A DNA stretch of 64,000 bases from Metallyticus violacea (GCA_030762175.1 CM060831.1:34482001-34546000), one strand, 5' to 3'. Numbered from the stretch's first letter, positions 23,361-35,103 are shown. Program-made: numbers and translations. The notes: generated by a model from the sequence alone, not told the origin.

Positions 23361-24244
23361 AAATCTTTTTAAGTACGTTTGATCTGCACGAAAACGACGT
23401 ATCAATACGGGGACACTAAAGGTAAAAGGAACCGGTTAGCAGCACTGCTTCTCCGCTTTCAATTCCCGCGCTCTAGCAGATGGACGACCATTTGAAAGCA
23501 CTGTAATCTCACAGAACCATTTAGAAATGAATATTTTTCTTGGTGCCGCTTATCTTCGAACGTTTCCTTAGTTTTCGTGTACGTTTAAGGGCACTTTCCT
23601 TGAAAAATGAAATCCTTTCTTTTCAGTGTTTAATATTCCCGTAATTTACTACCGTGCTCCTTGTAATTTGTGTTTGATTTTCTAGCAGTGAAGGGGCGCG
23701 GTCTGCCAAGCAACACTTTCCTGCCCCTCCAATTAGCCGCAACAGTTATTCGTCTCCATCTCAACTTCCTCACGGAGAGCTAACGGCAAAAGAAAAAGTG
23801 AGTTTCACTGATAAATTGCCGGGGATTGTGCTTTATGGCACATACAACAGCGGAACACACTGAGCTACGTGCATAAGCGTTCTACATAACGCTGGTTGTT
23901 TTCAGTAATGTATATATAACCCATTTCATTGAATAACACTTGCAAATCTGACATTTTGGCATTTGGTTAATTACAACATTTATATATACATATACTTTTA
24001 GTTCTAGTACTCTAGTAACAAATGTTATATAAATACTTAATCTCGGATGTTTTCATATTATACTCGCTTACTATTTTGCGCGATTAATAAACAGCTACAC
24101 ATAAATTATTTTTAGCATTTTTAAATATCTGTATTTAGAGGTTTCCACTATAGTTAATTTTTAATGTAAATATCATGGCACCAGTAAAATTGATATAAAT
24201 TGCCAAATCTTTTAACTCTCCTGTTTCTTTCTTAAGATTTTTTT

Positions 24245-24540
24245 ATCCGCTTTTCAGCGGGTATCCTTTATTCCCAACCTCCATCTCTCATGATCTTGCC
24301 AATCTTCATCTTGAATGTTGTAGTTTTTCATTGTTAATTTAATTACTGCTATCCACAGTCTTGGATGACCACTCCAAAAGAATTCTGGGCCATCGTTCGT
24401 CCTCCATTCTCCTAATGTGACCATACCTTTGTAGAGCCCGATTCTGGATTCTTTCTATAACTGATTGCTTCATATCCATAACCTGTCTCCATTTCTTTCT
24501 CTCTCCAATCTAGACACGCTGACTCCTCTGGCAGCAAGTG
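24245..24540 (-). pseudogene. LINE 3' coding end, second type
   Basis: Minus-strand translation gives ERIQNRALQRYGHIRRMEDE then RWPRILLEW, and after a frameshift IQDEDWQDHERWRLGIKDTR before a stop near 24258. The R-Y-G-H-I-R-R-M-E-D-E-R-x-P-R block and the D-W-x-D-x-E-R-W-R-x-G block are the usual C-terminal tail of LINE ORF2 proteins (often read as W-x-G-H-V-x-R-M in other insects). Family not resolved. It differs from the LINE at 16.4 and 53.2 kb. Only the last ~90 codons are present, consistent with 5' truncation. Confidence 0.75.
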
Positions 24541-24549
24541 TGTACGATG

Positions 24550-25104
24550 GAAGCGCCCAAGCTAGAACAATGAACACTTTATGATGGCGAAAGAGCTTTC
24601 TGCTGCCAAAACTCAACGTCGAATGAGTTCTATGTATAGAGTGAACAGTCTAAGTGAGTCAAAAGTTAAAAATTCAGAACATTTTGAACGAATACATTTG
24701 CCGAACGATGCAATATCTGGCCGATATACTCCGGCGAAGAGTGCGGTGAATGAGTTTGTTCAAGTCAACTGGTTCATCACGAAAGAATTAAGATCACCCT
24801 TATGAACCGCCAACTCGAAACAAGATTCTGCCTTCTGTAAACAATGAACCCAAATTACCAGATCTACGTTGCTGTTCTTCTGTAGGAAATGAATACATTC
24901 AAATGGGAAATAAGACAATATAACAATATAGTCGTAGACACCTGATATGAAATAAGTGCTTTAGAAATGAGGAAAGAAACATTGTGTTCACTGATGACAA
25001 GTGAATTAATTGTGGAATCACTGTGCCCCAACAAAACAATAACATCAAAACAAACTTTTTGCTGGGTTTTCAACAAAATTATCTCGAATAGTGAGCATTA
25101 TTTA

Positions 25105-25105
<1 letters not shown>
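24550..25105. other. Unassigned region with small open frames
   Basis: A 74-codon frame at 24581-24805 (+) and a 70-codon frame at 24864-25076 (-) show no domain I can support. The first was considered as a transposase N-terminus and not accepted. Confidence 0.3.

Positions 25106-25158
<53 letters not shown>
25106..25158. repeat. (TTA)n microsatellite
   Basis: About 17 copies of TTA/TAT, producing a spurious poly-tyrosine frame. Confidence 0.97.
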
Positions 25159-25704
25159 GTGGTGACTGCACAAACAGAACAATGTGTGATGGTGTTAATG
25201 TAACATCTGTAGTCTGTACTTAATCCTGGACGCTCTGCAGTTACGCAAAAGATGACGTATAATTAATACTTTCACTTTTACTTGTTGCCATACGTGCACA
25301 TTTCTCACTCAAGCAGTGATTTCTTAGAAATAATATTTGTTGCAGAAGAAGGATGTGTTCAGACGCAGGATGTTCTGTCTCTCTCTGTTGCACAATCACG
25401 TATTTCAAGTAAAGTTATCTTGTGGAGACTTTAACAAATGTACATCAACATCTTTTGGCGTTTGACTCATTGTCATTTGTTATTCATTCATATCCGATAG
25501 AATATTTTTCATGTAATTTGACTATTTTATTTTTCTTTTGATCTGCTCACCTCAGGGCTTGAAATATTGTGCGAACTTTTTCGGAACATGTCGCAGAACT
25601 TTGAAAGAAATGTTGTGGAAAAGCAGATTATGGAACAAATACAATGTGTTCATCTGCTTCTAGTATAAGGAAGACAATACTTCAGAAGACGAGTAAAGGA
25701 GCTA

Positions 25705-25900
25705 AAGATGTGCTGCGGTGTAGTCTAACGGCGTTTGCGATTCCCACGCGGCGGAACAGGGTTGGCTTCTTGATTGGGTGAGTTTCCTAACTGAAGTTTT
25801 CTCTCAGTTCCTTAAACTAAAGCCTGGGAAACTGGCCACAAAGTCTCCCGAACTCATTCGGCTAAATCATCATCTATCAAACCGCATGATCATCCTCCTC
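25705..25900 (+). mobile_element. SINE-D (tRNA-like head and body)
   Basis: TGCGGTGTAGTCTAACGGCG resembles an A-box/D-arm, and GAACAGGGTTGGCTTCTTGA a decayed B box. The body has GGGTGAGTTTCCTAACTGAA, GTTTTCTCTCAGTTCCTTAA, ACTGGCCACAAAGTCTCCCG, AACTCATTCGGCTAAATCAT and a CATCCTCCTCGACT end. No other copy occurs in the window, so the family call rests on the head and on general resemblance to insect SINE bodies. Confidence 0.55.
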
Positions 25901-25904
25901 GACT

Positions 25905-26075
25905 AAGATTTTTCTCCAGGTTTTCCTCAGTCCTCATAAATGAGGAGGTACCCTAAACTTAGGTTTGCAATGCTTCCTCGCTTTAAAAAAAAATGTTGTT
26001 ACTCTATTTATCATTCATCTCACATATCATCTGTGCCCAACGCTTGTGATACCTCAATACTTATAACTATTTCCA
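25905..26075 (+). mobile_element. SINE-A 3' part fused to SINE-D
   Basis: Starts TTTTTCTCCAGGTTTTCCTC, then AGTCCTCATAAATG, GGTACCCTAAACTTAGGTTT, TTCCTCGCTTTAAAAAAAAA and TATCATCTGTGCCCAACGCT, with the terminal GATACCTCAATAC; the last bases of the normal tail are not clear. It begins within a few bases of the SINE-D body, so the pair is a composite or a truncated insertion at that site. Confidence 0.75.
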
Positions 26076-26116
26076 TTATCTGTCATAGCAGATCCTCGTG
26101 TTATCATGATAAAAGA

Positions 26117-26126
26117 GGGGGGGGGG
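26117..26126 (+). repeat. G10 homopolymer
   Basis: Ten consecutive G in AT-rich surroundings. Confidence 0.9.
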
Positions 26127-26129
26127 TGC

Positions 26130-27210
26130 CTGTAGTGGCAGAATTACAGTCAGTTGGGCTTACTCTACATGGAATTTTAGACGGAAATAAGTTATAATGT
26201 ATGTATAAGAGATTCCACAGTGGAAGAAACTATTCTGCAAGTATAAAATAGTTGGATATTTCTTTCCACGTTCTTTCGCTGCCTCTTTTTGCGTTTTATT
26301 CTACTTTTTATTCGTTCTCGAGCTTTCCTGTACACCTACATGTATTTTATGCATTCTGTAGAACATAACAGAATGTCTGTCTTTTACCCTGACTACAGTT
26401 TTCGTGGTCCAGTGCTTCCTAGGACTCTAATGGGCCTTCTCTTCTAGCAGTACCTTCATTTACCTCCCAAGTAACTGTTGGTGTCAACGTTACTGAAACC
26501 CTGGCATGGGAGAGCGCCTCTCTGTAAAATTTACCTCTGCTTCATTTTCAGAGAGACAGCGAAAAGTGTACAAAGGGAATGTTCCGCTTCTCTTTGTTGT
26601 GAGGGTTTATTCGTTTTTAACAGCTGGATTAACTTACAATTCGCGTGAATTTTCCCACAATGTGATTCTCTCATTTCACTTCAAACTTTTCTGTTACACA
26701 TATGTAATATATTTTCTTAATGAAATAGTAATGCGCTTCCTACAACCTATTACAGATTTAAATAGACCTTTATCTATTTACGACCTTTATGAAAATATGC
26801 CGAAATTAATTATCACTGACCACATCTATGCAAGTGTTAGTCACATTTTTAAATACATCTGCTCGATAGACTCGCTAGTTAGCGTAATAAATAAACCTGT
26901 GAGAGAGTAAGGTATTACCTGCGATATACAAACATATGAGATGAAATTATACATTGGGTAAAATATTCTTTCCAGTGAGAAGAAAGCATTTCAGACCAAA
27001 GTTTAGATATCTCCCCAGTATTTCCCATTCTAGAAAACAGTTCTTGCAGGTATCGAACTGCAGACTTACCCAAATTATGCATTCCGGAATGAACATTTTC
27101 AGGGTCTTCCTTGATGTTCGTTAATATGCCACGAAGTTCGAGAATAAAAAGGTAAATAATAAAAAAATTACAAGGGATGTAGAACTTAAACACATGTGAA
27201 TACTGATTTT
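26130..27210. other. Non-coding DNA with a 134-codon unassigned open frame
   Basis: The frame at 26506-26910 (+) starts MGERLSVKFTSASF and includes hydrophobic stretches (LLFVVRVYSFLTAGL, FCYTYVIYFL), but composition is AT-driven and no domain, splice signal or homologue is recognised. Treat as chance unless transcript evidence exists. Confidence 0.3.
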
Positions 27211-27214
27211 AAAA

Positions 27215-28140
27215 TACTTTTATTTTTCAATACCATCTCCTTGTATATTGATGCACTTGTCTCATTGCTTTACAGTCGCCTGAAATTCAGCAGCATGTAC
27301 TGTTTTGGGTTGCTGTAGGCACCAGGCGGTGACATCTCTTTCTACAGCTTCATCCCCGGGAAAATATTCACTAGAATAATAATGTTTAAGATGGCCGAAC
27401 AAATCCAAGTCACTAGGATTAAGGTAGGGCTATACAGAGGATGCTCCTGCACTTCCCCATTTCTCAGCGCCTCATTTGTCTAGTCTAGTAGGCAGTATGA
27501 GGACTTGCGTTATCACGCAAAAACAACAAGCCCCTTTGGTGAGGAGTCCCAGTCGCTTCCGTTAAATGGCCTTCAGAAGTTACTGAGATGTTACAATAGA
27601 AATTGGTATCAACGGTTTGTCTTTGAGGCTGGAAAGCTGTGAATATCATGCCTTCTTGATTCCAGAATACTGTGAGAACCACTTTCGACGGATGGTGTTA
27701 CTTTATCACCTGTGACAATATCGTGATTAAGTCGCTGTAACGATAGACCCATTTTTTGCATTCTGAGATGAGCATGGGCGGAATCCATCTTGCACAGACT
27801 TCATGTACACCTTATATGTTGCGCATTATGAAGTAGGTCATGCCAAGTGAATAACCAATAGCAGCGGCTATAGTTACCATTTTGTTAAGTCGTCAACTAA
27901 TTGCAAATTCTCCTTGATCGTTCGAAGCGGTGTTCGTGTTCGCTCTTCAGATAATTTCTGCACCCATTGCAAAGAGCAATGCAGGGACTTCTCGCCGTAG
28001 ACGAGACGAGAAGTATTTTATCGTACATACTCTTTGATGCCATACCGTTTGCTCTCAAAAATCGTATAGGGAAGCGCTGCTTGAGGGTTTAACTCACTCA
28101 GAAAGGGCGCCATCTTGCAAGTGATGTTTAGCTATTGTAA
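27215..28140 (-). pseudogene. Degenerate mariner-family transposase with internal deletion
   Basis: Best-preserved transposase here. Reading the minus strand from 28140: a C-A-R-W-I-P-P-M-L block near 27800, then NHDIVTGDK near 27725-27700, VLTVFWNQEGMIFTAFQPQ with QTVDTNFYC at 27682-27600, RGLLFLRDNASPHTAY at 27533-27485 (second catalytic D), then HLFGHLKHYYSSEYFPGDEA near 27400-27345, and a C-terminal WDKCINIQGDGIEK ending about 27217. The I-V-T-G-D segment is followed directly by KVTPSVE, so about 25 residues after the first catalytic D are missing. Stops upstream destroy the N-terminus. The D-N-A-x-P-H and W-D-K-C-I-N signatures are standard for the family. Confidence 0.9.
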
Positions 28141-28144
28141 ACAT

Positions 28145-28810
28145 CAATTTTCTCGTGTGGAATATTACCAGTTGCTACCGGACTAATGCTGCATAATGGG
28201 AGAAGTCAATCTAAAACTGTATAATGCAGATGTAGGCATCAGTTTGTAGTTAGTTTGAGGGTGATTTTGTGCGGTCATGTTTTACTCGGTGCTTTCATGG
28301 TGTATAAACTTGTGCTAATTGTTGCCGTTATTTATCTTGCTACATAAGAGACTCTTATAGACCATTGTTAAATAAATGCGCAAGAGAATATCCTAGAACT
28401 CCTGTTTCAGGTAAATAAAGTGTTCCCTAACTTGTTAAAAAGTTAGGAGAGATAGGATAGCTCAATGCCAAGAAACGTGTTCCGATCCGCCGTTTTCTTA
28501 CGGAAGAAAAGTTAAATTAAATACAGGAATTCCCTACGCCGTTGTCAACAATTTTTGCCGCTAGCTAAGGGGCATTAGTTTAAAAAGTATTGTAACATAT
28601 TATTATTAGTTTAAAATATAGTACAATGTTATACTCTCAGTAAAACTATAATAAAAATTTGTAGCTCTCAACGTTTGCAGCATGTTTATCTTATGTATAA
28701 GTCCTACATACGTGGTCTCCTTTAGCCATCAAAATTTCAATATAAGTAGTGCTGCCTGATTAATTACACGCTTTGTATGTGTTTTAAGTCCCTGTTTGAA
28801 TATTGAACAG
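28145..28810. other. Non-coding DNA
   Basis: AT-rich, nothing recognised; mariner terminal repeats could not be located here. Confidence 0.35.
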
Positions 28811-28813
28811 CAA

Positions 28814-29060
28814 TACGGTCACCTCGAGATTTAAGGTTCGCGGGTTCGACACCGGTTATTGTCGATGCATTTTCAGAACGTAAAAATTCACAGTGCAGTC
28901 TTCTGTAAAGGACTTCAAGCCGTTAATGCCGTGTCGTAGATTTATGGTACGTTAAAGAAAGGCATATCTGAAAGGCCCGCCCAAGTTATAGCTTAGTTTT
29001 CTACGCGATGGAGGCGATAGGCTGGCTGCCTACCACTGTGCCCTCCGTAGGAAAACTAAC
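28814..29060 (+). mobile_element. SINE-B-related element with a different 3' end
   Basis: Keeps the second half of a tRNA-like head (TTCGCGGGTTCGACACCGG, near-perfect B box), GAACGTAAAAATTC, GTCTTCTGTAAAGGACTTCA, AGCCGTTAATGCCGTGTCGT and AGATTTATGGTACG, which parallel SINE-B. After that it departs: AAGGCATATCTGAAAGGCCC, TTCTACGCGATGGAGGCGAT, CTGCCTACCACTGTGCCCTC replace the usual tail. A sister subfamily or a recombinant. Confidence 0.6.
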
Positions 29061-29064
29061 TGCA

Positions 29065-30270
29065 AGCGTTTTTGTATAGTAGCATCTCTCTTAGAATATT
29101 GAATTAAAGTGATCGAAATCAGCTAAATTTTATATGTTTAACAATCAAACATGCAGAGCTAATATAGCGGAGGGATACAAATACTTTGGTTTATGATTAG
29201 ACAAAACAATCATTGAATGTTTCTCGTTTCCTTGCAGTGGTGTTTTAATGAAAGCTGACATTGTAGAGAAGGTAAGCAATTTCTATTCAGAAAGTACCTT
29301 CCTCAACCTTTATCGAAAGTTGTCATTATCCCTGTTAAGTGAATTCTACCTACACTTTCGAATGAATACCAACCTCCACAACTGATGGAGCTACAGAAAA
29401 GATGCACTGAAGTTCTGACGCCTTTGTAACAAAAATGAAGATCTGTGATCCTGTCATAGGCAGCGTACTTTACTAAAAGCTTTCTCTCTCTCTGCCTCCA
29501 CCTCCCTTCTCTTCACTTCTATAGTAAGCAGTAGTCTAAAGTATCTTTTGTAAGCGCCCAAGCTTAAACTCTTCTTTGATGGCACAAAAGATTAATTTTT
29601 GCAGAGTTTCTGGACAGTGACATGAATGTTTTATTAAATTTCGGTTTATTTGGCTTTCACAGATTTGATTGCTGGCGATCTTACAAGCATAGGTTAATCC
29701 CAAATGACTAACGTTTCTATAGTAACTAAAACTGTATCACATTTTGTAGTTTTTTTATAAAAAAAGACACAGCTCTTTCAGTTTTCTTAATGTCTGTGAG
29801 AGAATCCTAGCTCCGTGGCTGGCTAATGACTTGTACTTAATAAGCGGAAAATGTATTTACAAGTTCGTCTCTCAGTTTTCGAGCGATGTCTCCCAACTCC
29901 AAATTAAATTACGAGCTACACTAGGTCGCCTTTAATGCGCCGCGGCAAATGAAAATGCTTTTGTTTTGCGTTTTAAGCGGGGACTTCCTGTTTCGTTAAT
30001 CTCTTCCTTCCGCCAAGTTTCTTTTATTAAATTCCGTGACCTTTTTCTCCACAGATGTAGACGGTGGTAGGCTGACTATGGAAATTTATTGACACAGCGG
30101 AACATCTGAACCTACCTTGCGTGTTATCTTGTGTTCTAAGTAAAGGCCCACGGAAGCTTATGCACGCTATTAAGCATTTTATTTGGGTCATTGCTTGCCC
30201 ACTTTCTTTTCACTAGGGATTCATCCGCCATTGAAAGCCGTTATAGTTCCCTTTATTGGTTAAAAAAAAA
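29065..30270. other. Non-coding DNA
   Basis: No open frame or repeat of note; a CT-rich patch near 29480-29520. Confidence 0.35.
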
Positions 30271-30275
30271 ACCGA

Positions 30276-30500
30276 AGCCAGGATAGGTAGAGGTTAAGGC
30301 GTTTGACTGAGCCCGGGGTTCGATAGCAGGGAGCATTTTATTCAATTCAGGTTTATTCATCCTGGTGTTAAATGGATTGTCAGAACAGTCCTTTTATATA
30401 CTTTCTCCGAAAGACTTAAGGTAACCGAATGCAATACTAACCACATTGTCGCTATCTTAGGCTGTAGCCACAAACCTAGGTTTTCTGACCATCCCATTCC
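30276..30500 (+). mobile_element. Possible SINE with tRNA-like head
   Basis: AGCCAGGATAGGTAGAGGTT then AAGGCG resembles a serine/leucine-type D-arm, and CCGGGGTTCGATAGC a B box 33 bp later, matching the spacing in Pol III promoters of tRNA type. The following 180 bp match none of the other families. Single copy in the window, so the end is a guess. Confidence 0.4.
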
Positions 30501-30509
30501 CCATGGTCT

Positions 30510-32040
30510 ATCAGGCAGAACAAGAAACCTTTTACATAACATTCATTTTGATCGTCTTTACACTTTTAAATTGCTAAATTGCATACTAAGTTACTGCAGA
30601 CGGAAGCAAATTTTTAGAACAGCTCCTTACGAGGTGATTTCATTTTACACAGTCCACTGTAAAACACTTTTTCTTTGTTGCTGTCCTGTACTAAAACTTA
30701 GCGTGTATGCGCTTCCATTTTTTTCCTACCAATTGTTTCGCCAGCGCTGTACGATGATGAACATATAATTCTCAGTCTTTAATAATTAATTCTGGTATAA
30801 AACCGTATTAACTTACGCTTCACTCTACTTTCAAAACAGCCTTTTGCAATAAGACGATCTTGAGGCGCCTTCAAAGTTCAAATTTTGGATTAATGGCACA
30901 CATTTGCACGCAATGAGATGTTACTCTTTAGATGCTAAACTTCAGAGCTTACAGGCTACTTAATGGGGCCAAAAATTCTAATTCAGAGGCTTTCTCGGTT
31001 GTGTGAACTTGCAGATAATGTACATGAATTTTTTTAGATTTTTTGCATGATAAAAACTGCTTATAAGTTTGTTATTTTTATTTGAATGTAGCAGGCATTT
31101 GTCTTTTTCCTTTTCTTTTTTGCAAAATTCAACCTTATGAGTCTTTGTAAATGTTTATTTCCTCTTGTTTTTCTTTCCTATTTCTGCCTAAGTCTCCCTC
31201 ATATTTACATGTCATTTCTGCTCTATGTGTTGTTTTCCCAGCCAGTTACTTCGCCCACTTCTCATGAATTTTAAACAATACTCTCTACAGTATCAGAAAT
31301 GTCGCCAAGTTCATATAGCCCACACAAGCCAAGAGTCGTTACTTTTGGCTTCCCAATCTAAAGCAATCATTTTTCATGTGACCTAAAAAAATCATTTCCA
31401 TAAACAAAGGAAGAAACACTAGGATGCACGCCAGTATCGCAGACTTCTCTCAGCGCTTAGATGCTCTCTAATTCCAAACATCTTTAATGCACGACTAATT
31501 TTCTAAATTATGTATAGATGTTATATATAAAGCGTTATCAACTACATTTTAAAAAGGCTCGTTTTTCACTATGTACAGAATAAAAATGTTCTTATTGTGT
31601 ATAGATAATGTCCTTATCTTAAGAAATATTGCAATAATAGTAGTATATTTTGTTTTGAGGTTTATGAGAAATTCTATTCAAATACCTTGAATAGTTTTTA
31701 GATAAGGAAAATGCTTATAATATTAATTAAAGGTATCACTGCACACTACTTGTGTTTATCATCAGCAATTATCGGTTACTATATTATAAACAGCACATAT
31801 ACATAAAAATAAAGAATAAATTTTAATGCCCCTGTATCAATATTTATTTTCGAAATTAAACTAGAGGATTGCATTACGTATAATAGCGTAAGAAAACAGC
31901 ATAGCAATTAAACGAGTCCGCTATTGAGCGGCTTGAATCACCTGCTTGCCCGCATGTGCTCTTGCTATGCCTTATCCTGTAGGAGAAGAGAGAGATGTCA
32001 AGCTTTATAAAGTGTTTTCATCGTAGAGTTCATCAAAATT
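30510..32040. other. Non-coding AT-rich DNA
   Basis: No motif or reading frame recognised. Confidence 0.35.
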
Positions 32041-32059
32041 AGGAAAAAAAGTTTCTAAA

Positions 32060-32400
32060 AACGCATGTCCGGAAATAAATACATTACTGTATAAGGTTTA
32101 TGCAGCATAGGAAGTGCTCTATGTGATATCACACTTTGCCACACACCCTTCACCCCGACGTTCCAGAGGACGCACACCTGGCTGGTCTCGTATTTGATAA
32201 CAAGAGGTGCCCACACGCTCCTGCGTGAAGTTCTCCCATAGCCCAAAAGCCAAAGGATTGTGATCAGATGATCGAGGAGGCCATACTTATAGACCTATTT
32301 GACCAATCCATTAACTAATAAATTTCTATATTAGGTGCTGTAGCACAATGTGGTGGAATTGCTACCTACAGCCTCAACGATGGGCTTTATACACAATCGT
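32060..32400 (-). pseudogene. C-terminal fragment of a DDE transposase (DUF4817-associated, mariner-related)
   Basis: Minus-strand reading: N-S-T-T-L-C-Y near 32350, then WIGQIG, WPPRSSDHNPLAFGLWENFT from about 32283 to 32225 and QERVGTSCYQIRD. The order W-I-G-x-x-G, W-P-P-R-S-x-D-x-N-P-L-x-F-x-L-W is a hallmark of insect Tc1/mariner-like transposases that carry a DUF4817 N-terminus, where it follows the second catalytic D. The usual L-W-G-Y/H becomes L-W-E-N. Several stops; 5' and middle parts are absent. Confidence 0.7.
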
Positions 32401-32676
32401 CAGTGCACTGTCAGTAAAAAGACAGCGGTACCAAACGGAAAGACAACTCAAATCACGAGTAAGCAGTTAACCTATTATCTTAAATCCATGTTTTCTATTT
32501 CGTTGGCCGAAATAAGCAATGGGTCATAATTGTTTCCGGAAATGTATTCCTGGGAAGCAATATGAAAAAATAACACACTCGAAACAGCATTGCATTCTGA
32601 ATCTCAGTGAATTAATTTTAACTTGTTTTAATTTTAACTCGGAGCCATTACGGCGTCATGTAGTGCTCATTTTTCT

Positions 32677-32933
32677 CGCCCGTTTTTACTACTGAGGCAT
32701 CACAGGCGGTGGAGACTGATGATAAATGAAATGATATATTCGGAAAGGAATTTTTAAGGAAGGAAATGTTTCAGGTCTAAGTTTAGGGTACCTTCCCGGC
32801 ATTTGCCATTTATGAGGATTGAGGAAAACCTGGAAAAAACCTCAGTTAGAAAGGACAGTCTTGGTGGAAATCGAACCCCAGAGCTTCCGCTCACGAGTCC
32901 AAGCCTTAACAACCTCGGTCACCCGTGGCGGTA
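32677..32933 (-). mobile_element. SINE-A, near full length
   Basis: Minus strand: head CCACGGGTGACCGAGGTTGT plus TAAGGC and B-box region GGGGTTCGATTTCCACC, body TTTTTTCCAGGTTTTCCTCA, CTAAACTTAGACCTGAAACA, tail GATGCCTCAGTAGTAAAAAC. Several CpG-type changes in the head show moderate age. Confidence 0.87.
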
Positions 32934-33001
32934 CTGCAAATATGTACTTCAGTATCTGACCAATGCCAGTGGTGAAAATCGGCGTGGTTATTTAATAGCA
33001 T

Positions 33002-33031
<30 letters not shown>
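33002..33031. repeat. (AC)n(GC)n compound microsatellite
   Basis: ACACAC repeats run into CGCGCG repeats, a purine-pyrimidine alternation with Z-DNA potential. Confidence 0.95.
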
Positions 33032-33032
<1 letters not shown>

Positions 33033-33630
33033 TACTTCATGCCCATGCATCAGACTCTGGATGACAAAGAAAAAAGAAATTTGTTTAGTCGGGAATACAA
33101 CTAGGACTTTAAGCACAAGGCAGGTGTTTACCGATTCCGCTATCAAGTCAATTCATTGAATTAATGATCACTGCTTTTTTCTCCAAGCTGTTAGTTTTTC
33201 GTTGCTAGAGTAACTTTGCAAATTTGAAATATATTACGCTGAAGTTCTAGCGATGAAAGTAAATATAAATGAACGCGTTAAAAATAGCAGACATATGAAT
33301 TAATAGATTATTGATTGTAAGAAACAACAGTGCACAAACTTTTCAAATATAACTTTTATATGATTATTAGTAGAAAATTATGACTTCGATAACATTTTAA
33401 ATAATATATATTTTCTCCATATCGTTTGGTATGCCATTAAATGCACGTGTATATGAAAACGCTCACTTCTCTAAACTAAATTTAACTTGTTTTAGTTATT
33501 CAACATATACGAATAGTTTTAAAATTAATTTTACTAGCTTCTACATCGATATTTATTACAAATCTAATGTCTTAGTGTTTGCATTATTTGTATTCCATTT
33601 GTGACTTGTGAAACCTTTTTACAGTCTTTT

Positions 33631-33934
33631 GTGGGCTTGAGTTTTACCGTGCACAGTGCGTCTTCTGCTTCCATCACATATCATTGATAGAGTGCAGTAT
33701 TGCAGGGGGCATGTGATCGGCACACCGCTTCCAGCTGATCGCTATAGCGCAGCTCACTAAATGGGAGATCGCCACCTCTCCATCAGGCAGCTTCCCAATT
33801 GACCTCATGAGGCTGAGTGGACCCCGTTTCACACCTCCCTATCTTAGAAAAGTTCCTAAATAGGTGACGGGAATCGAACCAGGGCATCTCTGACAGCAGT
33901 CAGCAACGCTAACCACCAGACCAAGGAGGTGGTC
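33631..33934 (-). mobile_element. SINE-E
   Basis: On the minus strand: CCTTGGTCTGGTGGTTAGCG (A box) and CCCTGGTTCGATTCCCGTC (perfect B box, GGTTCGATTCC), then AACTTTTCTAAGATAGGGAG, GAAACGGGGTCCACTCAGCC, TGATGGAGAGGTGGCGATCT, GCTGGAAGCGGTGTGCCGAT and CACATGCCCCCTGCAATACT. The head is close to a complete tRNA fold while the body is not tRNA, which identifies a SINE rather than a tRNA gene. Only copy in the window. Confidence 0.75.
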
Positions 33935-34805
33935 ATTTTCAACCCATAGTTCCAACTTCTTTTACGTACATATATTTTTATTATTGCTATTATTAATATT
34001 TTAGTACTTTTTCTGAGTCAACGTCCCTATGGGACATGTAAATGAGGATGTCATTTACATACTCTATGACGTCATAATAACTGGCGAATTGAGAAGCATA
34101 ACTTTTCAGCTTAGAAAATAATTAAATAAACATTAATATTTATAAATAAGGAATACGGTTAATATTTATTAAATCAGATCCTGTTATAAAATATAAAACA
34201 ATATTGTCAATTGCAGGACCTAGTCTTAAGGTCTATCCTGGGTTCCCTGTAGGCATCACATATACAAAACACCTGATGGGATTCTATGGTAATGTGATCA
34301 CTCGCTTCAACGAGCATGGCCACTAGGGCGGCAAGAAAATGATAAAGAAATACAAAGAGATAAACTGAATAATCTTTCTATTTAAGAAAGGGTTTTACAA
34401 TTATTTATTTTAGTGCATTTTTTAATTGCCACCATATATCGTTTTTCTCGTATTTTTCTTCACGAAAGCTAGATGCAAGGTCAACATACGCACGTGTTGA
34501 TCATTGCACAAACGTCCACAAAATATTCGCTCACTTCAGCCTGTTACAAAGGCTATTGACGGCCATTAAAAAACTGTTAGAGAGTAATTCAAGCAATAAT
34601 CATTTAAATTGCGTATGAAACATCTTTACTGATAGATACTACGACAGCCGTTGTGTGACTAATGCTTTAATGGAAACGCCTTACGTCCATGTCTAGTCAC
34701 AGTGCCTTGTTTACTCCTTTTCCCCTCCGTTTCGCCCAATCACATGCGTAGAGGAATATAATGTTGGTAGATCTGTATAATAACTTTTGATAATCGGGGA
34801 ATTTT

Positions 34806-34814
34806 GGGGGGGGG
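34806..34814 (+). repeat. G9 homopolymer
   Basis: Nine consecutive G directly next to the SINE-B tail. Confidence 0.85.
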
Positions 34815-34816
34815 AT

Positions 34817-35103
34817 TTGTTTATTTAAGAACGCTCTTTAACATCTCAGGTCATCAGCGTCCCATTCTAATCAGGGCATGAAACAGCCGACAACTTTTGC
34901 TCAGAGGCCTCTTCTTTCAGGCTTGAGGTTCTTTTTCGTGCCGTAAATGTACGACACGGGACCCACGGCTTTACTTCCCTTCCGAAGGAAGCAATACTTA
35001 CGATTTTTACGCCCGAAAAAATCCATCGATCCTGGCCGAGTTCGAACTTGCGACCTTGGATTTAGAAGGCAAGTATGGTTACAATTACACCACCAGGACT
35101 GAC
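34817..35103 (-). mobile_element. SINE-B, full length
   Basis: Minus strand: GTCCTGGTGGTGTAATTGTA, then CAAGTTCGAACTCGGCCAGG (decayed B box), GATTTTTTCGGGCGTAAAAA, TTCCTTCGGAAGGGAAGTAA, GTGGGTCCCGTGTCGTACAT, GCCTGAAAGAAGAGGCCTCT, and a tail GATGTTAAAGAGCGTTCTTA. Acceptor-stem arms GTCCTGG/CCAGGAT still nearly pair. Confidence 0.9.

Noticed and set aside
24581..24805. Possible transposase N-terminal (DUF4817-type) domain
   Set aside because: Length and position are suggestive, but I could not align residues beyond a few chance matches.
24967..25203. Frame with a poly-tyrosine stretch
   Set aside because: Artefact of the TTA repeat; the same holds for 40816-41073.
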